Shown piece by piece: positions 43,392 to 53,293 of a DNA stretch of 64,000 nucleotides. The stretch is from the NCBI GenBank assembly GCA_015660915.1, contig JACTTZ010000007.1, positions 1-64,000 on the forward strand, read 5' to 3'. Numbering within the stretch: the first letter of the stretch is position 1; each line of letters begins with the position of its first letter. Under the pieces are notes generated by a model. The model did not search any database and was not told where the DNA came from. It saw only the letters and a list, made by a program, of their open reading frames with translations. The translations under genes were made by a program, and so were the position numbers. The stretch comes from Methanomicrobia archaeon (lineage in GTDB: Archaea; Halobacteriota; Bog-38; Methanoflorentales; Methanoflorentaceae).

Positions 43392-43739
43392 ATGGAGACT
43401 ATGCGGTACATTCAAATCATCGGTGCAAAGTCCTTTATGGAGCTGACGCGAGCCAACGTAGCAGATTGGCAATTGTACGGCACGACTTTTCTTGAATGGA
43501 AAGAAGAGACTGGAAAGGACTATGATAGCTGGGTGAGCGAACGAGTCGTCCCGACGTTAGACTTGTTTGATTATCTTGCATGGTATGAGGACGGATCGCT
43601 GCACGGCTATGAAGGTGGATACAGCGTCATACTCGATCCAAGCTTCGGACTGTGGACAGATACCATACTCGCGCGCGCTAAAAAGCTTGGATTGCGTGTG
43701 GAGGAAACATATATCGGCCCCGGCTGCTGGATTGGATAG
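43392..43739 (+). CDS. Hypothetical protein, 115 residues
   Basis: Soluble, aromatic-rich protein (METMRYIQIIGAKSFMELTR at the start, YEGGYSVILDPSFGLWTDT in the middle, GPGCWIG at the end). Codon use looks coding and the frame is compact, but no family is recognised. Flanked by the glycine-zipper gene and another hypothetical gene. Confidence 0.6.
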   Translation: METMRYIQIIGAKSFMELTRANVADWQLYGTTFLEWKEETGKDYDSWVSERVVPTLDLFDYLAWYEDGSLHGYEGGYSVILDPSFGLWTDTILARAKKLGLRVEETYIGPGCWIG

Positions 43740-43877
43740 GTCGATCACCGCAGCTCCGACAAGCACAGACGAAACGCCGCTGCTACGCCCATTCGCGCAG
43801 AGCGGTGACGTGCAAGATCGTAGTTTTTTGCAAGAAACCCTCAGAAGACGGTTTTAGAAAAACGGCGTGCGCCTATC

Positions 43878-44237
43878 CTATGTGTCTTGTTCAGCTTCCT
43901 CTTCAAAACTTGGAAACTGGAACTGCAACGCCTTGAATCCATTCTCGTCAACAAATCGCTTATCAAGCATGTGTCGGTTGTATCGGCCAACTGAATCAGT
44001 CGTGACACCGAGCAGAGCTCCGTCGCTCCGGATCACAAACGCGGAATACTTCGCAAGCAACTCTTTTATTGTCGATACGCCTGCTTCATCGCGTGCTTGC
44101 CACTTCGAAAAGGTTGATCGCTGCAACAGTTTAAACTGTCGCAAGGTAAGTATCATCACGCGTGTTTTGATAGTTTGACCCCTCCGTTTGTGTGGTCGAA
44201 TGTAGTTGCCATATAGATCTCGAATCGTTTTAACCAT
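43878..44237 (-). CDS. Hypothetical protein, up to 119 residues
   Basis: The C-terminal half (FVIRSDGALLGVTTDSVGRY, DKRFVDENGFKALQFQF) is clearly protein-like, ending in an acidic tail. Start uncertain: ATG 44237 or the internal MILTLRQFKLLQ. A + strand frame overlaps it but looks like a shadow. No family recognised. Confidence 0.5.
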   Translation of the reverse strand: MVKTIRDLYGNYIRPHKRRGQTIKTRVMILTLRQFKLLQRSTFSKWQARDEAGVSTIKELLAKYSAFVIRSDGALLGVTTDSVGRYNRHMLDKRFVDENGFKALQFQFPSFEEEAEQDT

Positions 44238-44715
44238 TTCGAACGCTCTTTCTACGCCTTGCTGCCAGAGCCTTTATGATAAATTTGGCCACCCGAAGGG
44301 GTTGACTTCGCAAACAGCGCAATTGTTACACAGAAAAGCATAAGTGATGGCACGTGTGCGCGAAAAAATACGAGCGGGCACCCTAAATGGAAGTAAGGGC
44401 TGAGCATCGACAAAGGAAAATACGAAGTGATAGGCGAAGCAATACTGACCTGTTTGGGTAGGTGTGCGTTAACGCACGCTGAGCTAAACGCGTGCGTTGA
44501 ACAAAAAGTCCGAGGCACGCTTTAAGGTTCGGTGGGCTGGTATGTCGAAACCGTCAAACTCGATCTCGAAGCACGGAAACGAATACGGTGCGTGCAGGAC
44601 GCAAAGCGTACGACATATTGCGTCGCAAAAAGCTGAAATGCTATTTTGCTTGCCCGATCGTTTGTTAAGAACGGCTTTGGACGCTGCCGCTCTTACATGT
44701 CCTTCGCCCGCGTAC
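44238..44715. other. Intergenic region with a 14-bp palindrome
   Basis: About 480 bases. GTGCGTTAACGCAC (44464-44477) is a perfect palindrome centred on GTTAAC, with a nearby related GCGTGCGTT. Competing short frames on both strands (44252-44518 minus, 44497-44748 plus) have poor protein character. Otherwise nothing recognised. Confidence 0.4.
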
Positions 44716-45015
44716 TCAACTGACTGCCTTCTTCACCAACGCAAGTAGCTCTTCTCGTGTTCGCACGCGCTCGCGTGTCTTCGATCCCCCCTTGATGACA
44801 TTTGCAAAGATTTCGGGCTGGTCACCTTCGGAGCTTCCTGTGAGCCCTTGGATAATTCCGCTAAAGACGTCACGCGTTCTTCTCTCCTCTAGGGTGATAT
44901 GTCCGAAATTACGAAACCACATCTCTATGCGCGTGTCTTCCGAAACGATCGTTATTTTGCGTATCTGTTTCTCCCACCAGAGGTGGATCATAATATCATA
45001 CTTCTTCTGCGCCAT
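44716..45015 (-). CDS. Hypothetical protein, 99 residues
   Basis: MAQKKYDIMIHLWWEKQIRK at the start, then a charged region and a C-terminal helix (RTREELLALVKKAVS). Looks like a folded alpha/beta protein with good coding character. No family recognised. Confidence 0.6.
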   Translation of the reverse strand: MAQKKYDIMIHLWWEKQIRKITIVSEDTRIEMWFRNFGHITLEERRTRDVFSGIIQGLTGSSEGDQPEIFANVIKGGSKTRERVRTREELLALVKKAVS

Positions 45016-45180
45016 TCATCCTCTCGCGTGTGTTTGTGTGCCGCAGTTCGCTGCATCTACTATTTAGAGCCCCTTATTCTTATGATTGCAGGGATGTTCT
45101 GCCGCGCGAAGTGCCAAAAAAGCTGACTCACTCGTTCTTACGGCCTACTCAGAAAAAAGAAAGAGTGGTGCAGTTTGCAC

Positions 45181-45429
45181 CTACTTCATCTCTTCCCCTG
45201 CCGCTTTCGAGGCCGCACCAGCGATATATACGGTGGCGATCACTGCGACAATGGTTATGATAATTGCATATGACAGGTTTCCTGCAATGCTGTTAGGAGT
45301 TCCCAAAAAATAAATAAAGATAGACTGTATTGCTTGATTCCACGCAAGGCCTGCGATGAACGCGAAGGCAGTCGTGATCAGGCCAGCCATCACCTTTAAG
45401 TATTCTACTCGACTCACCATGTGTTTCAT
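45181..45429 (-). CDS. Small two-helix membrane protein, DUF5654-like
   Basis: 82 residues with two hydrophobic helices (LKVMAGLITTAFAFIAGLAW and YAIIITIVAVIATVYIAGAA) joined by a short loop, and a charged start and end. The pattern matches the archaeal DUF5654 family. Function unknown. Confidence 0.72.
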   Translation of the reverse strand: MKHMVSRVEYLKVMAGLITTAFAFIAGLAWNQAIQSIFIYFLGTPNSIAGNLSYAIIITIVAVIATVYIAGAASKAAGEEMK

Positions 45430-45561
45430 CTCCGGTAAACTAATAGCACTATTAACGAAGGTTTGTGCACGATAAAGAACTTTCTATTCGCTCCTGTTTC
45501 GGATATTAGTCTCTTTAATAGCTTTATTATAAAAAAAACGTGCGTGGTGACCTTAGTCTGG

Positions 45562-46038
45562 CTATGCACGATAGACGACCAGCAAAACGACGAGCAGCAA
45601 CGGTAAGAGGATATCGCTTATGTATAGAATCGGTCCTGCATTGCCGGGGGCGTAGTTTCGGTGAAGTCGTATATCGCGAATGTGGCCGTACGCCGCCCCG
45701 AGCCCAAAAACGGCAAACGCGATGACGGTGGCGCTCCAGAAGTCGCCGCGCAGCCAGAAACAGAGCACCCCTAAAACCCCTATGGCGAGGTTGTGTAACG
45801 CTACCTCAAATTGAAACGGGCTTCCAGTGGGCCATCCAATGCTCCGTGCCACGTCGTCAGCAACAAACGCGTGTCCCACAAAAGCGTAGAGCGAACCGAA
45901 GCCGACCACGATGACAAGGAACCAAAGGAGAAACGACTCGACAGCCCCCCCATTGAAAAGTGCGATGTTAAGGACCGCGGCAATGATGGCGACGCCGAAC
46001 AAACCATAGGGCCAATACTCTGCTGCGCGGTTAACCAT
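45562..46038 (-). CDS. Four- to five-helix membrane protein, DUF6790-like
   Basis: 158 residues with repeated hydrophobic segments (YGLFGVAIIAAVLNIALF, FLLWFLVIVVGFGSLYAFVG, LLPLLLVVLLVVYRA) and conserved-looking FQFEVALHNLAIGVLG and HIRDIRLHRNYAPGNAG blocks. These match DUF6790 proteins as I recognise them. Starts at ATG 46038. Unknown function; neighbours do not inform it. Confidence 0.7.
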   Translation of the reverse strand: MVNRAAEYWPYGLFGVAIIAAVLNIALFNGGAVESFLLWFLVIVVGFGSLYAFVGHAFVADDVARSIGWPTGSPFQFEVALHNLAIGVLGVLCFWLRGDFWSATVIAFAVFGLGAAYGHIRDIRLHRNYAPGNAGPILYISDILLPLLLVVLLVVYRA

Positions 46039-46292
46039 AGAGCCTCTCGATTAGTCGCCTCTTTTCGGTTGTGGTTCCCTCGCGGTTCGCGGTTTTAAGG
46101 CTATCGATTTTTTCGACCGTAGTCAGATTTGGAACCGTTACGTGCATACGGAGTTGCCGTCACTGTTCGAACAGGAACTCCTCGAAAGGAAAAGTGGGCA
46201 GAGTTTATTATGTGAAGCATCTTTCTGTTAGGCAGCCGTGAGGAAGCCCATAAATATGGGCATTAGATCTGTGATGGAGGACAGCCGAAGGG

Positions 46293-47156
46293 ATGACGAT
46301 TGCTATTACGACGCTTAGTGAGAACACTGTAGCACGCGCCGGCCTATACGCTGAGTGGGGATTTAGCGCTCTCGTCGAAACCGACGACGTCGCGGTCCTG
46401 CTTGACACGGGCCAAGGCAGTGCGGTAATAGCCAACGCAGCCCTCTTGGGTGTTGATTGGTCTTCACTTCACACTATCGTGCTCAGCCACGGGCACCGCG
46501 ACCACACTGGTGGTCTGTACTCAGTGCTTAGCGGTATACGAAAAGATCCCACTCTCTCAGAAGAAACGCGTTCCGTTAACGTGGTTGCGCATCCGGACAT
46601 CTGGATTCCCAAGTACTCAGGACCTATTCACAAGAATATCTACGCGGGAATGCCGTACGTGCGAGGGGCGTTAGAGAGTCTTGGCGCGGCGTTTGTAAGT
46701 ACGAGCGAGCCGGCGCGGATAACCAATCGAATCGTTACAACGGGCGAAATCCCGCTGGACACGGCCTACGAGCGAGTGGATCCAGAGTTGTACGTTCGTG
46801 ACGAGCGAGGCGTACGGCCCGATCCGATGGCCGATGACCTTGCACTCATAATCACGACCGATCTCGGTCTCGTCGTCGTCTTGGGCTGCGCGCATCGCGG
46901 TCTTATCAACACGTTGCTCCAGGCAGAGAAGGTGGCGAACGAGGATCGTATTCACATGGTCATCGGTGGAACGCACTTGATGAAGGCCTCGGAAGAGCAG
47001 CTTAAAGCGACCATCAAAGGGCTTGAAGCACTCGACGTTGAGCGCATCGGCGTTTCTCACTGCACTGGTTTGCCTGCCACTGTGAAGCTCTCTAAAGCGT
47101 TTGGAGACCGTTTCTTCTTTAACAATGCAGGCACTCGCATTACGATCGAGGACTAG
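46293..47156 (+). CDS. Metallo-beta-lactamase-fold hydrolase, COG1237 type
   Basis: 287 residues with the MBL motif LSHGHRDHTGGL near residue 66, further metal ligands in VVLGCAHRGLINTL and VIGGTHLM, and GVSHCTG. This arrangement is that of the COG1237 group, some members of which act on methanopterin-related intermediates. The start MTIAITTLSENTVARAG is conserved. Real substrate undetermined. Confidence 0.87.
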   Translation: MTIAITTLSENTVARAGLYAEWGFSALVETDDVAVLLDTGQGSAVIANAALLGVDWSSLHTIVLSHGHRDHTGGLYSVLSGIRKDPTLSEETRSVNVVAHPDIWIPKYSGPIHKNIYAGMPYVRGALESLGAAFVSTSEPARITNRIVTTGEIPLDTAYERVDPELYVRDERGVRPDPMADDLALIITTDLGLVVVLGCAHRGLINTLLQAEKVANEDRIHMVIGGTHLMKASEEQLKATIKGLEALDVERIGVSHCTGLPATVKLSKAFGDRFFFNNAGTRITIED

Positions 47157-47295
47157 CGCGGCGCTGGCCACGGATAATCAAAGCTTCGAGAAAGACGAAT
47201 CATAAAGCGCACGGCGTAAAGGGGTGTAACAACACACAAAGACACTACAGTAATATAATGCCTGACCAAACTACATAGAATTAAGGAGGGGTTCA

Positions 47296-47481
47296 ATGCT
47301 AGATAAGACGATTTCTGAGCATTTCATCAACAAAACGATAGAAGTGTACTTCGGCGGCAGACCGAGTGAAACCATCACCGGTAAGGTAGTCGGCAGCGCC
47401 GATGGGGTAGTCGTGCTCGAGCACGACCAACGTCGAGATTTTATCAACGTCGGAAAAGTAGTGGCCTTTTGGGAAGTGTAG
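47296..47481 (+). CDS. Small Sm/SH3-like barrel protein
   Basis: 61 residues: MLDKTISEHFINKTIEVYFG then ITGKVVGSADGVVVLEHDQR and VGKVVAFWEV. The alternating strands resemble a LSm/SH3-like barrel known from small archaeal proteins. A strong ribosome site AAGGAGGGG precedes ATG 47296. RNA-binding is a guess from the fold. Confidence 0.68.
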   Translation: MLDKTISEHFINKTIEVYFGGRPSETITGKVVGSADGVVVLEHDQRRDFINVGKVVAFWEV

Positions 47482-47679
47482 GTTCAACGCCTCCAAAGTG
47501 GGTGGGCCACAGCTGTGCCTCTGTTGCTTTGCTCTATACGCGAGAAGCGCTTGATCTCCATAGCTTGAACGCTCTCCAGGTCGCCGCGAACGTTCACGAC
47601 ATCGCGTTTTGAACGCAGTTGAGACTAGATTGCGACTTGGTCGTGGTCACAGCCTGCTAATGTGCGATGTCGCTTGCAC

Positions 47680-48204
47680 TCAGGTTTTAGTCTTACGCGG
47701 CTTGCAGAGGATTTCGCGAATTTCAAGCTCGTAGAACTCGTCACTCGTCGCCGCCTTAATGACGAGCGCGGTGTCTAACCCTTTCGCGCTTCCACCAAGA
47801 GCTACAACTTCAGCACCTAGTGCGACGATCTCTTCCTGTGCTGCGATCAACGTAACTTCGACAGCTACTTTGGTGCCTTGCCCGAACCTTCGAAAGGCAT
47901 TCTTTACCTCATCGGTATACTGATAGTCGACTTGTTTGTAAAACGCGAGTTTGAAACCCGAATCTGCGATACGCTTCTCAGTTTCTGGCGAAAATCGTGC
48001 AGGATCGGTGCCTACAAAGAAGAGCGTTAAGCCTGTATTGGCAAAAAAATCTAAGGCTTTTTCTGCAGAAACCCCTCGCACCGAAGGGATTAGGACGTGC
48101 TTTATGCCGAGTTCATCGGCGCGCTCTTTCGCGCTGGTAAACACGGCAGCTGTGTTCTCCTCTCCAGGTGCTTCGAAATAGACTATTTTCCTTTCTAGTG
48201 TCAT
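47680..48204 (-). CDS. Pyruvate-kinase alpha/beta-domain-like protein
   Basis: 174 residues resembling the stand-alone C-terminal domain of pyruvate kinase (ADELGIKHVLIPSVRGVSAE, VTLIAAQEEIVALGAEVVAL). It lacks the TIM barrel and active site, so it cannot be a pyruvate kinase. Archaeal genomes carry such orphan domains. Role unknown, possibly regulatory. Confidence 0.76.
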   Translation of the reverse strand: MTLERKIVYFEAPGEENTAAVFTSAKERADELGIKHVLIPSVRGVSAEKALDFFANTGLTLFFVGTDPARFSPETEKRIADSGFKLAFYKQVDYQYTDEVKNAFRRFGQGTKVAVEVTLIAAQEEIVALGAEVVALGGSAKGLDTALVIKAATSDEFYELEIREILCKPRKTKT

Positions 48205-48372
48205 CGTGATGATTCCTCCTTATACCTGGACGTATGAATGTGAGAACGCGTAAAACTTTCTGTGAATGAGGCACGCGTAAAATCGCTGTTGCGTTTTGCA
48301 TATAGGCGGTACAGGTGTTGTTCGGCGAGTGGTCAGGCCATATAGGAAGAAGCTGCGCAACGAGCAGTTGCT

Positions 48373-48684
48373 TCACCCCTCTTTGACGAGTCGCGCCACC
48401 CGTTCTTTGTTGCTTCGCGACCACGGGCTTTTTGGCTTTCGAGGGGAGAGGTAAAACATTGCCCGCTCAGCGTTGAGTGAGTGAGTACGGCTGTCTATCC
48501 ACCCGAAGCTCACGGCTTCGTCAACGATGTCGTCGTACGAAAGGCGTTGTTTGCCTGCGACCGCTTTGTCATAGACCAACCACACGCCGCGAGAGGCCGC
48601 GTGATTCTGCACAAGCCATTGACGCCACGTCGCGCGGTCTGCAGCGTAGTATTGATCTGCTTTGTTTGAAGAAGTCTCAGGCAC
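48373..48684 (-). pseudogene. C-terminally truncated YdeI/OmdA-like protein
   Basis: 103 residues with the N-terminal and central family blocks (ATWRQWLVQNHAASRGVWLV, DEAVSFGWIDSRTHSLNAER, YLSPRKPKSPWSRSNKERVA). Family members are usually about 190 residues; here the frame ends just after KERVARLVKEG, where the conserved C-terminal part should begin. Frames downstream do not restore it. It is probably a decayed gene next to other remnants. Confidence 0.68.
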
Positions 48685-48795
48685 AGGACGTTTGTGGGCT
48701 TCGATCGTATATCAAGCTACATGTTGGCGGCCGCTTACTCTGCAGCCGCTAGAGCTAGCACTTTGTCGTCAAAGCGTTTATGACGTCGCCTTGAC

Positions 48796-49773
48796 ATGGC
48801 GGAGATCGAGCGTCCGAATCGCTCCGAGCGCCCGAGGATCGCCCAATCGTTTTTGGAAGAGGAGCGTCAGGTGCTTGGGGACTGGTGGTTTCGACAGGAG
48901 TACCTATGCGAGTTCTCTGAGAATGTCGAGCAGTACTTCACGCATGACGAGATCGTAGCCGCTATCAGTGAAGACGTCAGGCCGCTGTTCACACCAGACG
49001 GCAAACTCGACCTCTGATTGCGTCGTACAAAGCAACTGGGACTTGTGAAAAAAAGAAGGAAGTGGAATATGACCGGAGAAGCAGGGTTCACTTCAGAAGA
49101 AACTGAAGCACGAAAGCAGAAGAGTCAGGGTTTCTATATGGGCGTGGACCTCGGCCAAGCGCGCGATTACACCGCTATCGTCGTAATAGAAATGGTCAGG
49201 TTTACAAGTGGGCAAGAACTTGTCACTGAGTTGCACTTGCGACATTGCGAGCGGCTTCCATTGGGAACGAGCTACGAGGACATCACCCGGCACATCAAAA
49301 ACCTCCTTATGCCATTCGAGGACGAAAAGAGAGAATTAACCCTCATAGTGGACGCCACAGGCGTCGGAAGACCGGTTATCGACTCTTTTAAAGAAGACCA
49401 CCTGGAGCCGGTTCCAATCACTGTAACCGGCGGGCTGACTGCTAGTTATGATAAGGGCGAATGGCATGTCCCGAAGCGTGACCTTGTCGCGGCTGCAAAG
49501 GTGCTTCTTGGTAAAGGGCAACTGAAGATAGCTCAAGGGATGCCGTTTGGAGCCGTGCTCATTAATGAGCTGCAGAACTTTCACGTAAAGGTGAACCTGA
49601 ACACCGGGCATGATTCATACGAGGCTTGGAGAGAAGGCGCGCGCGATGACCTCGTATTTGCCGTGTCCTTGGCGTGCTGGTATGCGCTCAAGCAAAAGAA
49701 AAAGAAGAGGATTACCGGCGTGATGCCGATCATAGGAAAGGTCGAAAAACGCAGGGATTGGATGATGTTGTGA
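48796..49773 (+). pseudogene. Phage/virus large terminase remnant with an in-frame stop
   Basis: Two fragments in one frame. 48796-49017 carries FLEEERQVLGDWWFRQEYLC, the linker typical of large terminases. After a single TGA (49015-49017) the same frame continues into the RNase-H-like nuclease: GFYMGVDLGQARDYTAIVVI (first catalytic Asp), TLIVDATGVGRPVID and DSYEAWREGARDDLVFAVSL (C-terminal Asp pair). The upstream ATPase part is missing. This is a broken headful-packaging terminase and marks a decayed provirus. Confidence 0.83.
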
Positions 49774-50191
49774 CGATGATAGATTTTCCGATTTTCAATT
49801 GAAGTGGTGGTGGAATTTCGATCCTAAGAAGGGGAGTGCATCAAAATTTTGTTTAGAAGCCAATCTTACCATTATATCGAAAAGAAAGTTGGTGATAAAA
49901 ATGCACGAAGAAGTAGGCACCGAGAAACAGAACAACTATGAACTGTACGGCGTACGAGCCAGCCGAGCTTGCAGACCCGCTGATGCACAAGCATCACCAC
50001 ATTCAGCACTGGAAAGACCGTTGCCGATTCGACGACGACATAGAAGAGTGACGAGAGGACACTAGACGAGGTCGAGGGACCTGAACGGACGGTCCAAGCT
50101 AGCTGCGATGGTCAACTGGGGCAAGGTAGCTATCTAAGAGACGGCTCAGCGTTCTAACTCCCGTCTTTTATTTTTCAGCGAGAAGAATTCC
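49774..50191 (+). other. Intergenic, probable provirus debris, with a terminator-like hairpin
   Basis: Short frames only. ATG 49901 with an upstream GGTGA starts MHEEVGTEKQNNYELYG and then loses sense; another frame reads MHKHHHIQHWKDRCRFDDD near 50000. AGACGG (50139-50144) and CCGTCT (50161-50166) followed by TTTTATTTTT form a terminator-like hairpin that insulates the next operon. Confidence 0.45.
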
Positions 50192-50206
50192 CGTTTTAAA
50201 TAAAAT
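50192..50206 (+). promoter_or_regulatory. TATA box of the GHKL-methyltransferase-glycosylase operon
   Basis: CCGTTTTAAATAAAA lies about 50 nt before ATG 50251, giving a leader of about 20-25 nt that contains the ribosome site GAGGGGAG. Confidence 0.5.
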
Positions 50207-50250
50207 GAGTGATTAACTACAAAAAAGAATCTCAGCTGCGAGGGGAGAAC

Positions 50251-52251
50251 ATGAGCCAAGCCGAAACTTTGGATGTGAAGAAACTTAGAATGAAATACGG
50301 TGGGGGCGTGATCACTCACCTCGGGTCTCAAATGTACGGCCCTCCCGCCGCTATCTTAGCCGAATACGTTGCAAACGCTTGGGACGCTGATGCTTCACGT
50401 GTATATATCGACATCCCGTTAGATCGAAATTTGACGCTAGATTCTGAGATTCGAATAAGAGACAATGGCGCAGGGATGTCTTTTGAAGATTGCGATGAAA
50501 AATTCTTATGGGTCGGTCGGCCTCGAAGGCAATTCGATGGTAGCGAGACGCGCGGTGGCAGAAAACTCATGGCAAGAAAAGGGGTGGGAAAACTTGCCGG
50601 GTTTGGAATTGCAAATATCATCGAAGTAAGGACGGTTAAGGACAGGACACTTACTCATTTTCGAATGAATCTTGCTGCAATTAAAAATATGTCCCTAACT
50701 ACGGAAGGCTATGAACCTGACTTGGTCGAGCAGTATGGCACCACAACAAATGAAGGTGCTGGGACTTGTGTCGTCTTAAGCGAACTGAACGTGTCAGGGC
50801 CCATCAAAAGTCCCCAATTTAAAAGAGAGATGGCACGGCGTTTTGGCGTACTAAGTGACATGTTTCGGGTTCAGATTAATGGCGAAGAATTGAGCAAGGA
50901 AGACGTAAAGTACGAACATCGATTCCCGAACGAGGGGGTTGAGGAGGAAGAGATCGCACCGGGTAAGAGAATCAAATGGTGGATTGGCTTTACTAAACAA
51001 CCAATAAAAGACGAGATCAGCCGGGGGGTCAGTGTTATTGTGAGAGGAAGACTTGCACAGGAGCCTTTTTTCTTCAATCTAAGTGGAGGCACAGGTTCTC
51101 AGCATGGACTCCAGTACCTTGCCGGAGAAGTTCAAGCTGATTATCTAGACGAGTACGAGGAAGACTTGATTATCTCCGGTAGGCTGAAGGTGCGTTGGGA
51201 TCATCCAGACGCCGCGCCGCTCTTGGCGTGGGGTCAAAAAAAGGTCAAGAACCTACTGAAGAAGTGGGGTGACCTCCGGACTCAAGACAAAATTGATAAA
51301 TTAACTCTGTCCACGAATTTGGTGGAGAGAATAAAGCGGTTTACCCCTCGAGAACGTGACGACATAATGAAAGCCGTCAATAGATTGTCGAAAGAGCCTG
51401 CTTTGGACGAAAAGAGATTTCGAGAACAGGTGGAGTTTCTCTTGAGAGGTTATGAGAGTCAGAATGTTATGGACATTATCCACGCCTTCGACTCAACAAG
51501 TCCAGAAGCATACGCAGATTTCATCGAAGTACTCAAAGAGTGGGATGTTGTCAAGGCCGTCAACCTTGCGAGGATTCTCACCGGGAATATCAAAGTAATT
51601 GATAAATTTGGACAAATGATAAAAGCTGGTGTTAGGGAAAAACCCGACATGCATGACTTGCTTATAGAAAATCCTTGGTTAATCGATCCCCAGTGGGATT
51701 TTTTGGAACACGAGGCTACGCTAGACCAAATAATTCAAAAATATGTTGACAAGGAAAAGTCTAAGGCAAAAGCGGGCTCCGGTGCAACTGAACCGGACTT
51801 TTTCTGCCTGGCTGGCGGCGGTGTCGCTAAGGTCGTGGAGATTAAAAGACCTGGGGAGCGAATGGGCACGGATGAACTGGATCAAACGAGAGATTATGTA
51901 CTCTATCTAAGACGCCACATAGGCCAAACAAGCGATCCAAGATACGAAATTCACGACGTTGAAGGTTATTTAATAGTAGATTCTGTTTCTGACGACTTGC
52001 GTGAACTCATCGGGATAATGAAAGGTGCTAAGATATTTGTGATAAAATGGGACGATTTGCTGAGGAGTGCGTGTCACAGGTATCAACAATACTATCGCAT
52101 CGTAAAGGAACGTGCTCCTTCAGATGATCCACGCATGGAAGCGCTGCGAGAGTTGGAAAGTCAGGGGTTGGGCAGTAGTACCTCAAGCTCAAGGAAATCG
52201 CCACCAGACAAAAAAAGAGCGAAAAGTGAAGACAAAACTCCGGGTAGTTGA
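50251..52251 (+). CDS. GHKL (MutL/MORC-like) ATPase fused to a predicted PD-(D/E)XK nuclease domain
   Basis: 666 residues. The N-terminal half is a GHKL ATPase: N-box ILAEYVANAWDADA near residue 35, G1 motif RDNGAGMSFEDCD near 70 and G2 motif ARKGVGKLAGFG near 109. The C-terminal part (about 470-600) has ENPWLIDPQWDFLEHE, EPDFFCLAGGG and KVVEIKRPG, the Asp...Glu-x-Lys arrangement of restriction-type nucleases and Shedu/DUF4263-like domains. MutL/MORC-like ATPases are known from restriction-modification islands. ATG 50251 has GAGGGGAG ahead. The last 26 nt overlap the methyltransferase gene. Likely the effector or restriction component. Confidence 0.82.
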   Translation: MSQAETLDVKKLRMKYGGGVITHLGSQMYGPPAAILAEYVANAWDADASRVYIDIPLDRNLTLDSEIRIRDNGAGMSFEDCDEKFLWVGRPRRQFDGSETRGGRKLMARKGVGKLAGFGIANIIEVRTVKDRTLTHFRMNLAAIKNMSLTTEGYEPDLVEQYGTTTNEGAGTCVVLSELNVSGPIKSPQFKREMARRFGVLSDMFRVQINGEELSKEDVKYEHRFPNEGVEEEEIAPGKRIKWWIGFTKQPIKDEISRGVSVIVRGRLAQEPFFFNLSGGTGSQHGLQYLAGEVQADYLDEYEEDLIISGRLKVRWDHPDAAPLLAWGQKKVKNLLKKWGDLRTQDKIDKLTLSTNLVERIKRFTPRERDDIMKAVNRLSKEPALDEKRFREQVEFLLRGYESQNVMDIIHAFDSTSPEAYADFIEVLKEWDVVKAVNLARILTGNIKVIDKFGQMIKAGVREKPDMHDLLIENPWLIDPQWDFLEHEATLDQIIQKYVDKEKSKAKAGSGATEPDFFCLAGGGVAKVVEIKRPGERMGTDELDQTRDYVLYLRRHIGQTSDPRYEIHDVEGYLIVDSVSDDLRELIGIMKGAKIFVIKWDDLLRSACHRYQQYYRIVKERAPSDDPRMEALRELESQGLGSSTSSSRKSPPDKKRAKSEDKTPGS

Positions 52252-53293
52252 CCTGTTTTGTGGTTGTGGAGGAGCCTCGATAGGCGTAGTAAATAGCGAC
52301 CACAGCGTAGTTGCAGCCGTTGACGCAAATCCGATTGCGTGTAGCGTCTATTCTCAGCACATTGGTATCGAGCCCATGTGCAGCGATCTCACTGAAATCA
52401 ACGGTCAAACGCTTCTCGACCATTACGGATTACGGAAAGACGAAATCGACATCGTAGTCGGATGTCCGCCGTGTCAAGGGTTCAGCTCTCTAAAAAATAC
52501 AACGAATAAAGACGGCAACGACGAAAGAAACGGGCTAATCGACATTTTTCTCAAACGCGTAGGAGAATTGGAACCAGCCGGAATAATATTCGAAAACGTA
52601 TCTGGTATTCAATCGAGGGCAAACCGTCATCACTTAAATCGTCTCGTCGAAAACGTTCAAACTATGGGCTATTCGATTAACAAGAATTTGCTAGTTGATG
52701 CGGCTGATTACGGCGTTCCACAACATCGAAAACGGATCGTCGTCACAGGGGTAAAAGAGTCAAAAGAGGCTCCGGCATTGCCACCGCAGCAGTATTTCGA
52801 TCCTTCTAAGAGAACTACTGAGCAGATGCCTTGGAAAACTGTGCGCAGCGCTATAGGTGATTTGCCCGTTCTCGAGAACGGAGAGATCCATGCAACTGTA
52901 CCCAATCACGAAGCTCGTTTACATTCCGCGCGAGTGTTGACCATGATTAGGTCAATCCCAAAAGACGGCGGGGGAAGGAAGAGCCTGCCAGAGAACCTGT
53001 GGCTTCCGTGTCACAAGAGAATAAGTCGTGGGGCTGAAACCGTTTACGGTAGATTGCGATGGGATCAACCATCTACCACCATAACAAGCAGATGCACGAC
53101 GCCTAGCTGCGGAAGGTTCTTGCACCCAGATCAAGACCGAGCGATAACGATCCGAGAGGCAGCACGGTTACAAACGTTTCCCGACGATTTTGTATTTCCT
53201 AACAACAGGGAAGAGAGTCAGAGACTCGTTGGAAATGCAGTGCCGCCAAAACTGATTGAAGAGCTGCTTGAAGGTTTTCGCGAGTACTTGTAA
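52226..53293 (+). CDS. DNA (cytosine-5-)-methyltransferase
   Basis: About 355 residues with all C5 motifs in order: I VVDLFCGCGGASIG, IV GCPPCQGFSS carrying the catalytic Cys near residue 81, VI IIFENVSG, VIII PQHRKRIVVTG, IX REAARLQTFPD and X VGNAVPPKLIEEL. The target-recognition region lies between VIII and IX. The frame is open far upstream inside the GHKL gene, but GTG 52226 starts at the fold. It presumably protects host DNA from the coupled nuclease. Its stop overlaps the glycosylase ATG by 1 nt (TAATG). Confidence 0.95.
   Translation: MKTKLRVVDLFCGCGGASIGVVNSDHSVVAAVDANPIACSVYSQHIGIEPMCSDLTEINGQTLLDHYGLRKDEIDIVVGCPPCQGFSSLKNTTNKDGNDERNGLIDIFLKRVGELEPAGIIFENVSGIQSRANRHHLNRLVENVQTMGYSINKNLLVDAADYGVPQHRKRIVVTGVKESKEAPALPPQQYFDPSKRTTEQMPWKTVRSAIGDLPVLENGEIHATVPNHEARLHSARVLTMIRSIPKDGGGRKSLPENLWLPCHKRISRGAETVYGRLRWDQPSTTITSRCTTPSCGRFLHPDQDRAITIREAARLQTFPDDFVFPNNREESQRLVGNAVPPKLIEELLEGFREYL

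Noticed and set aside
44252-44748. Two opposing short frames
   Set aside because: Both overlap a palindrome-containing gap, with low protein character and no ribosome sites.
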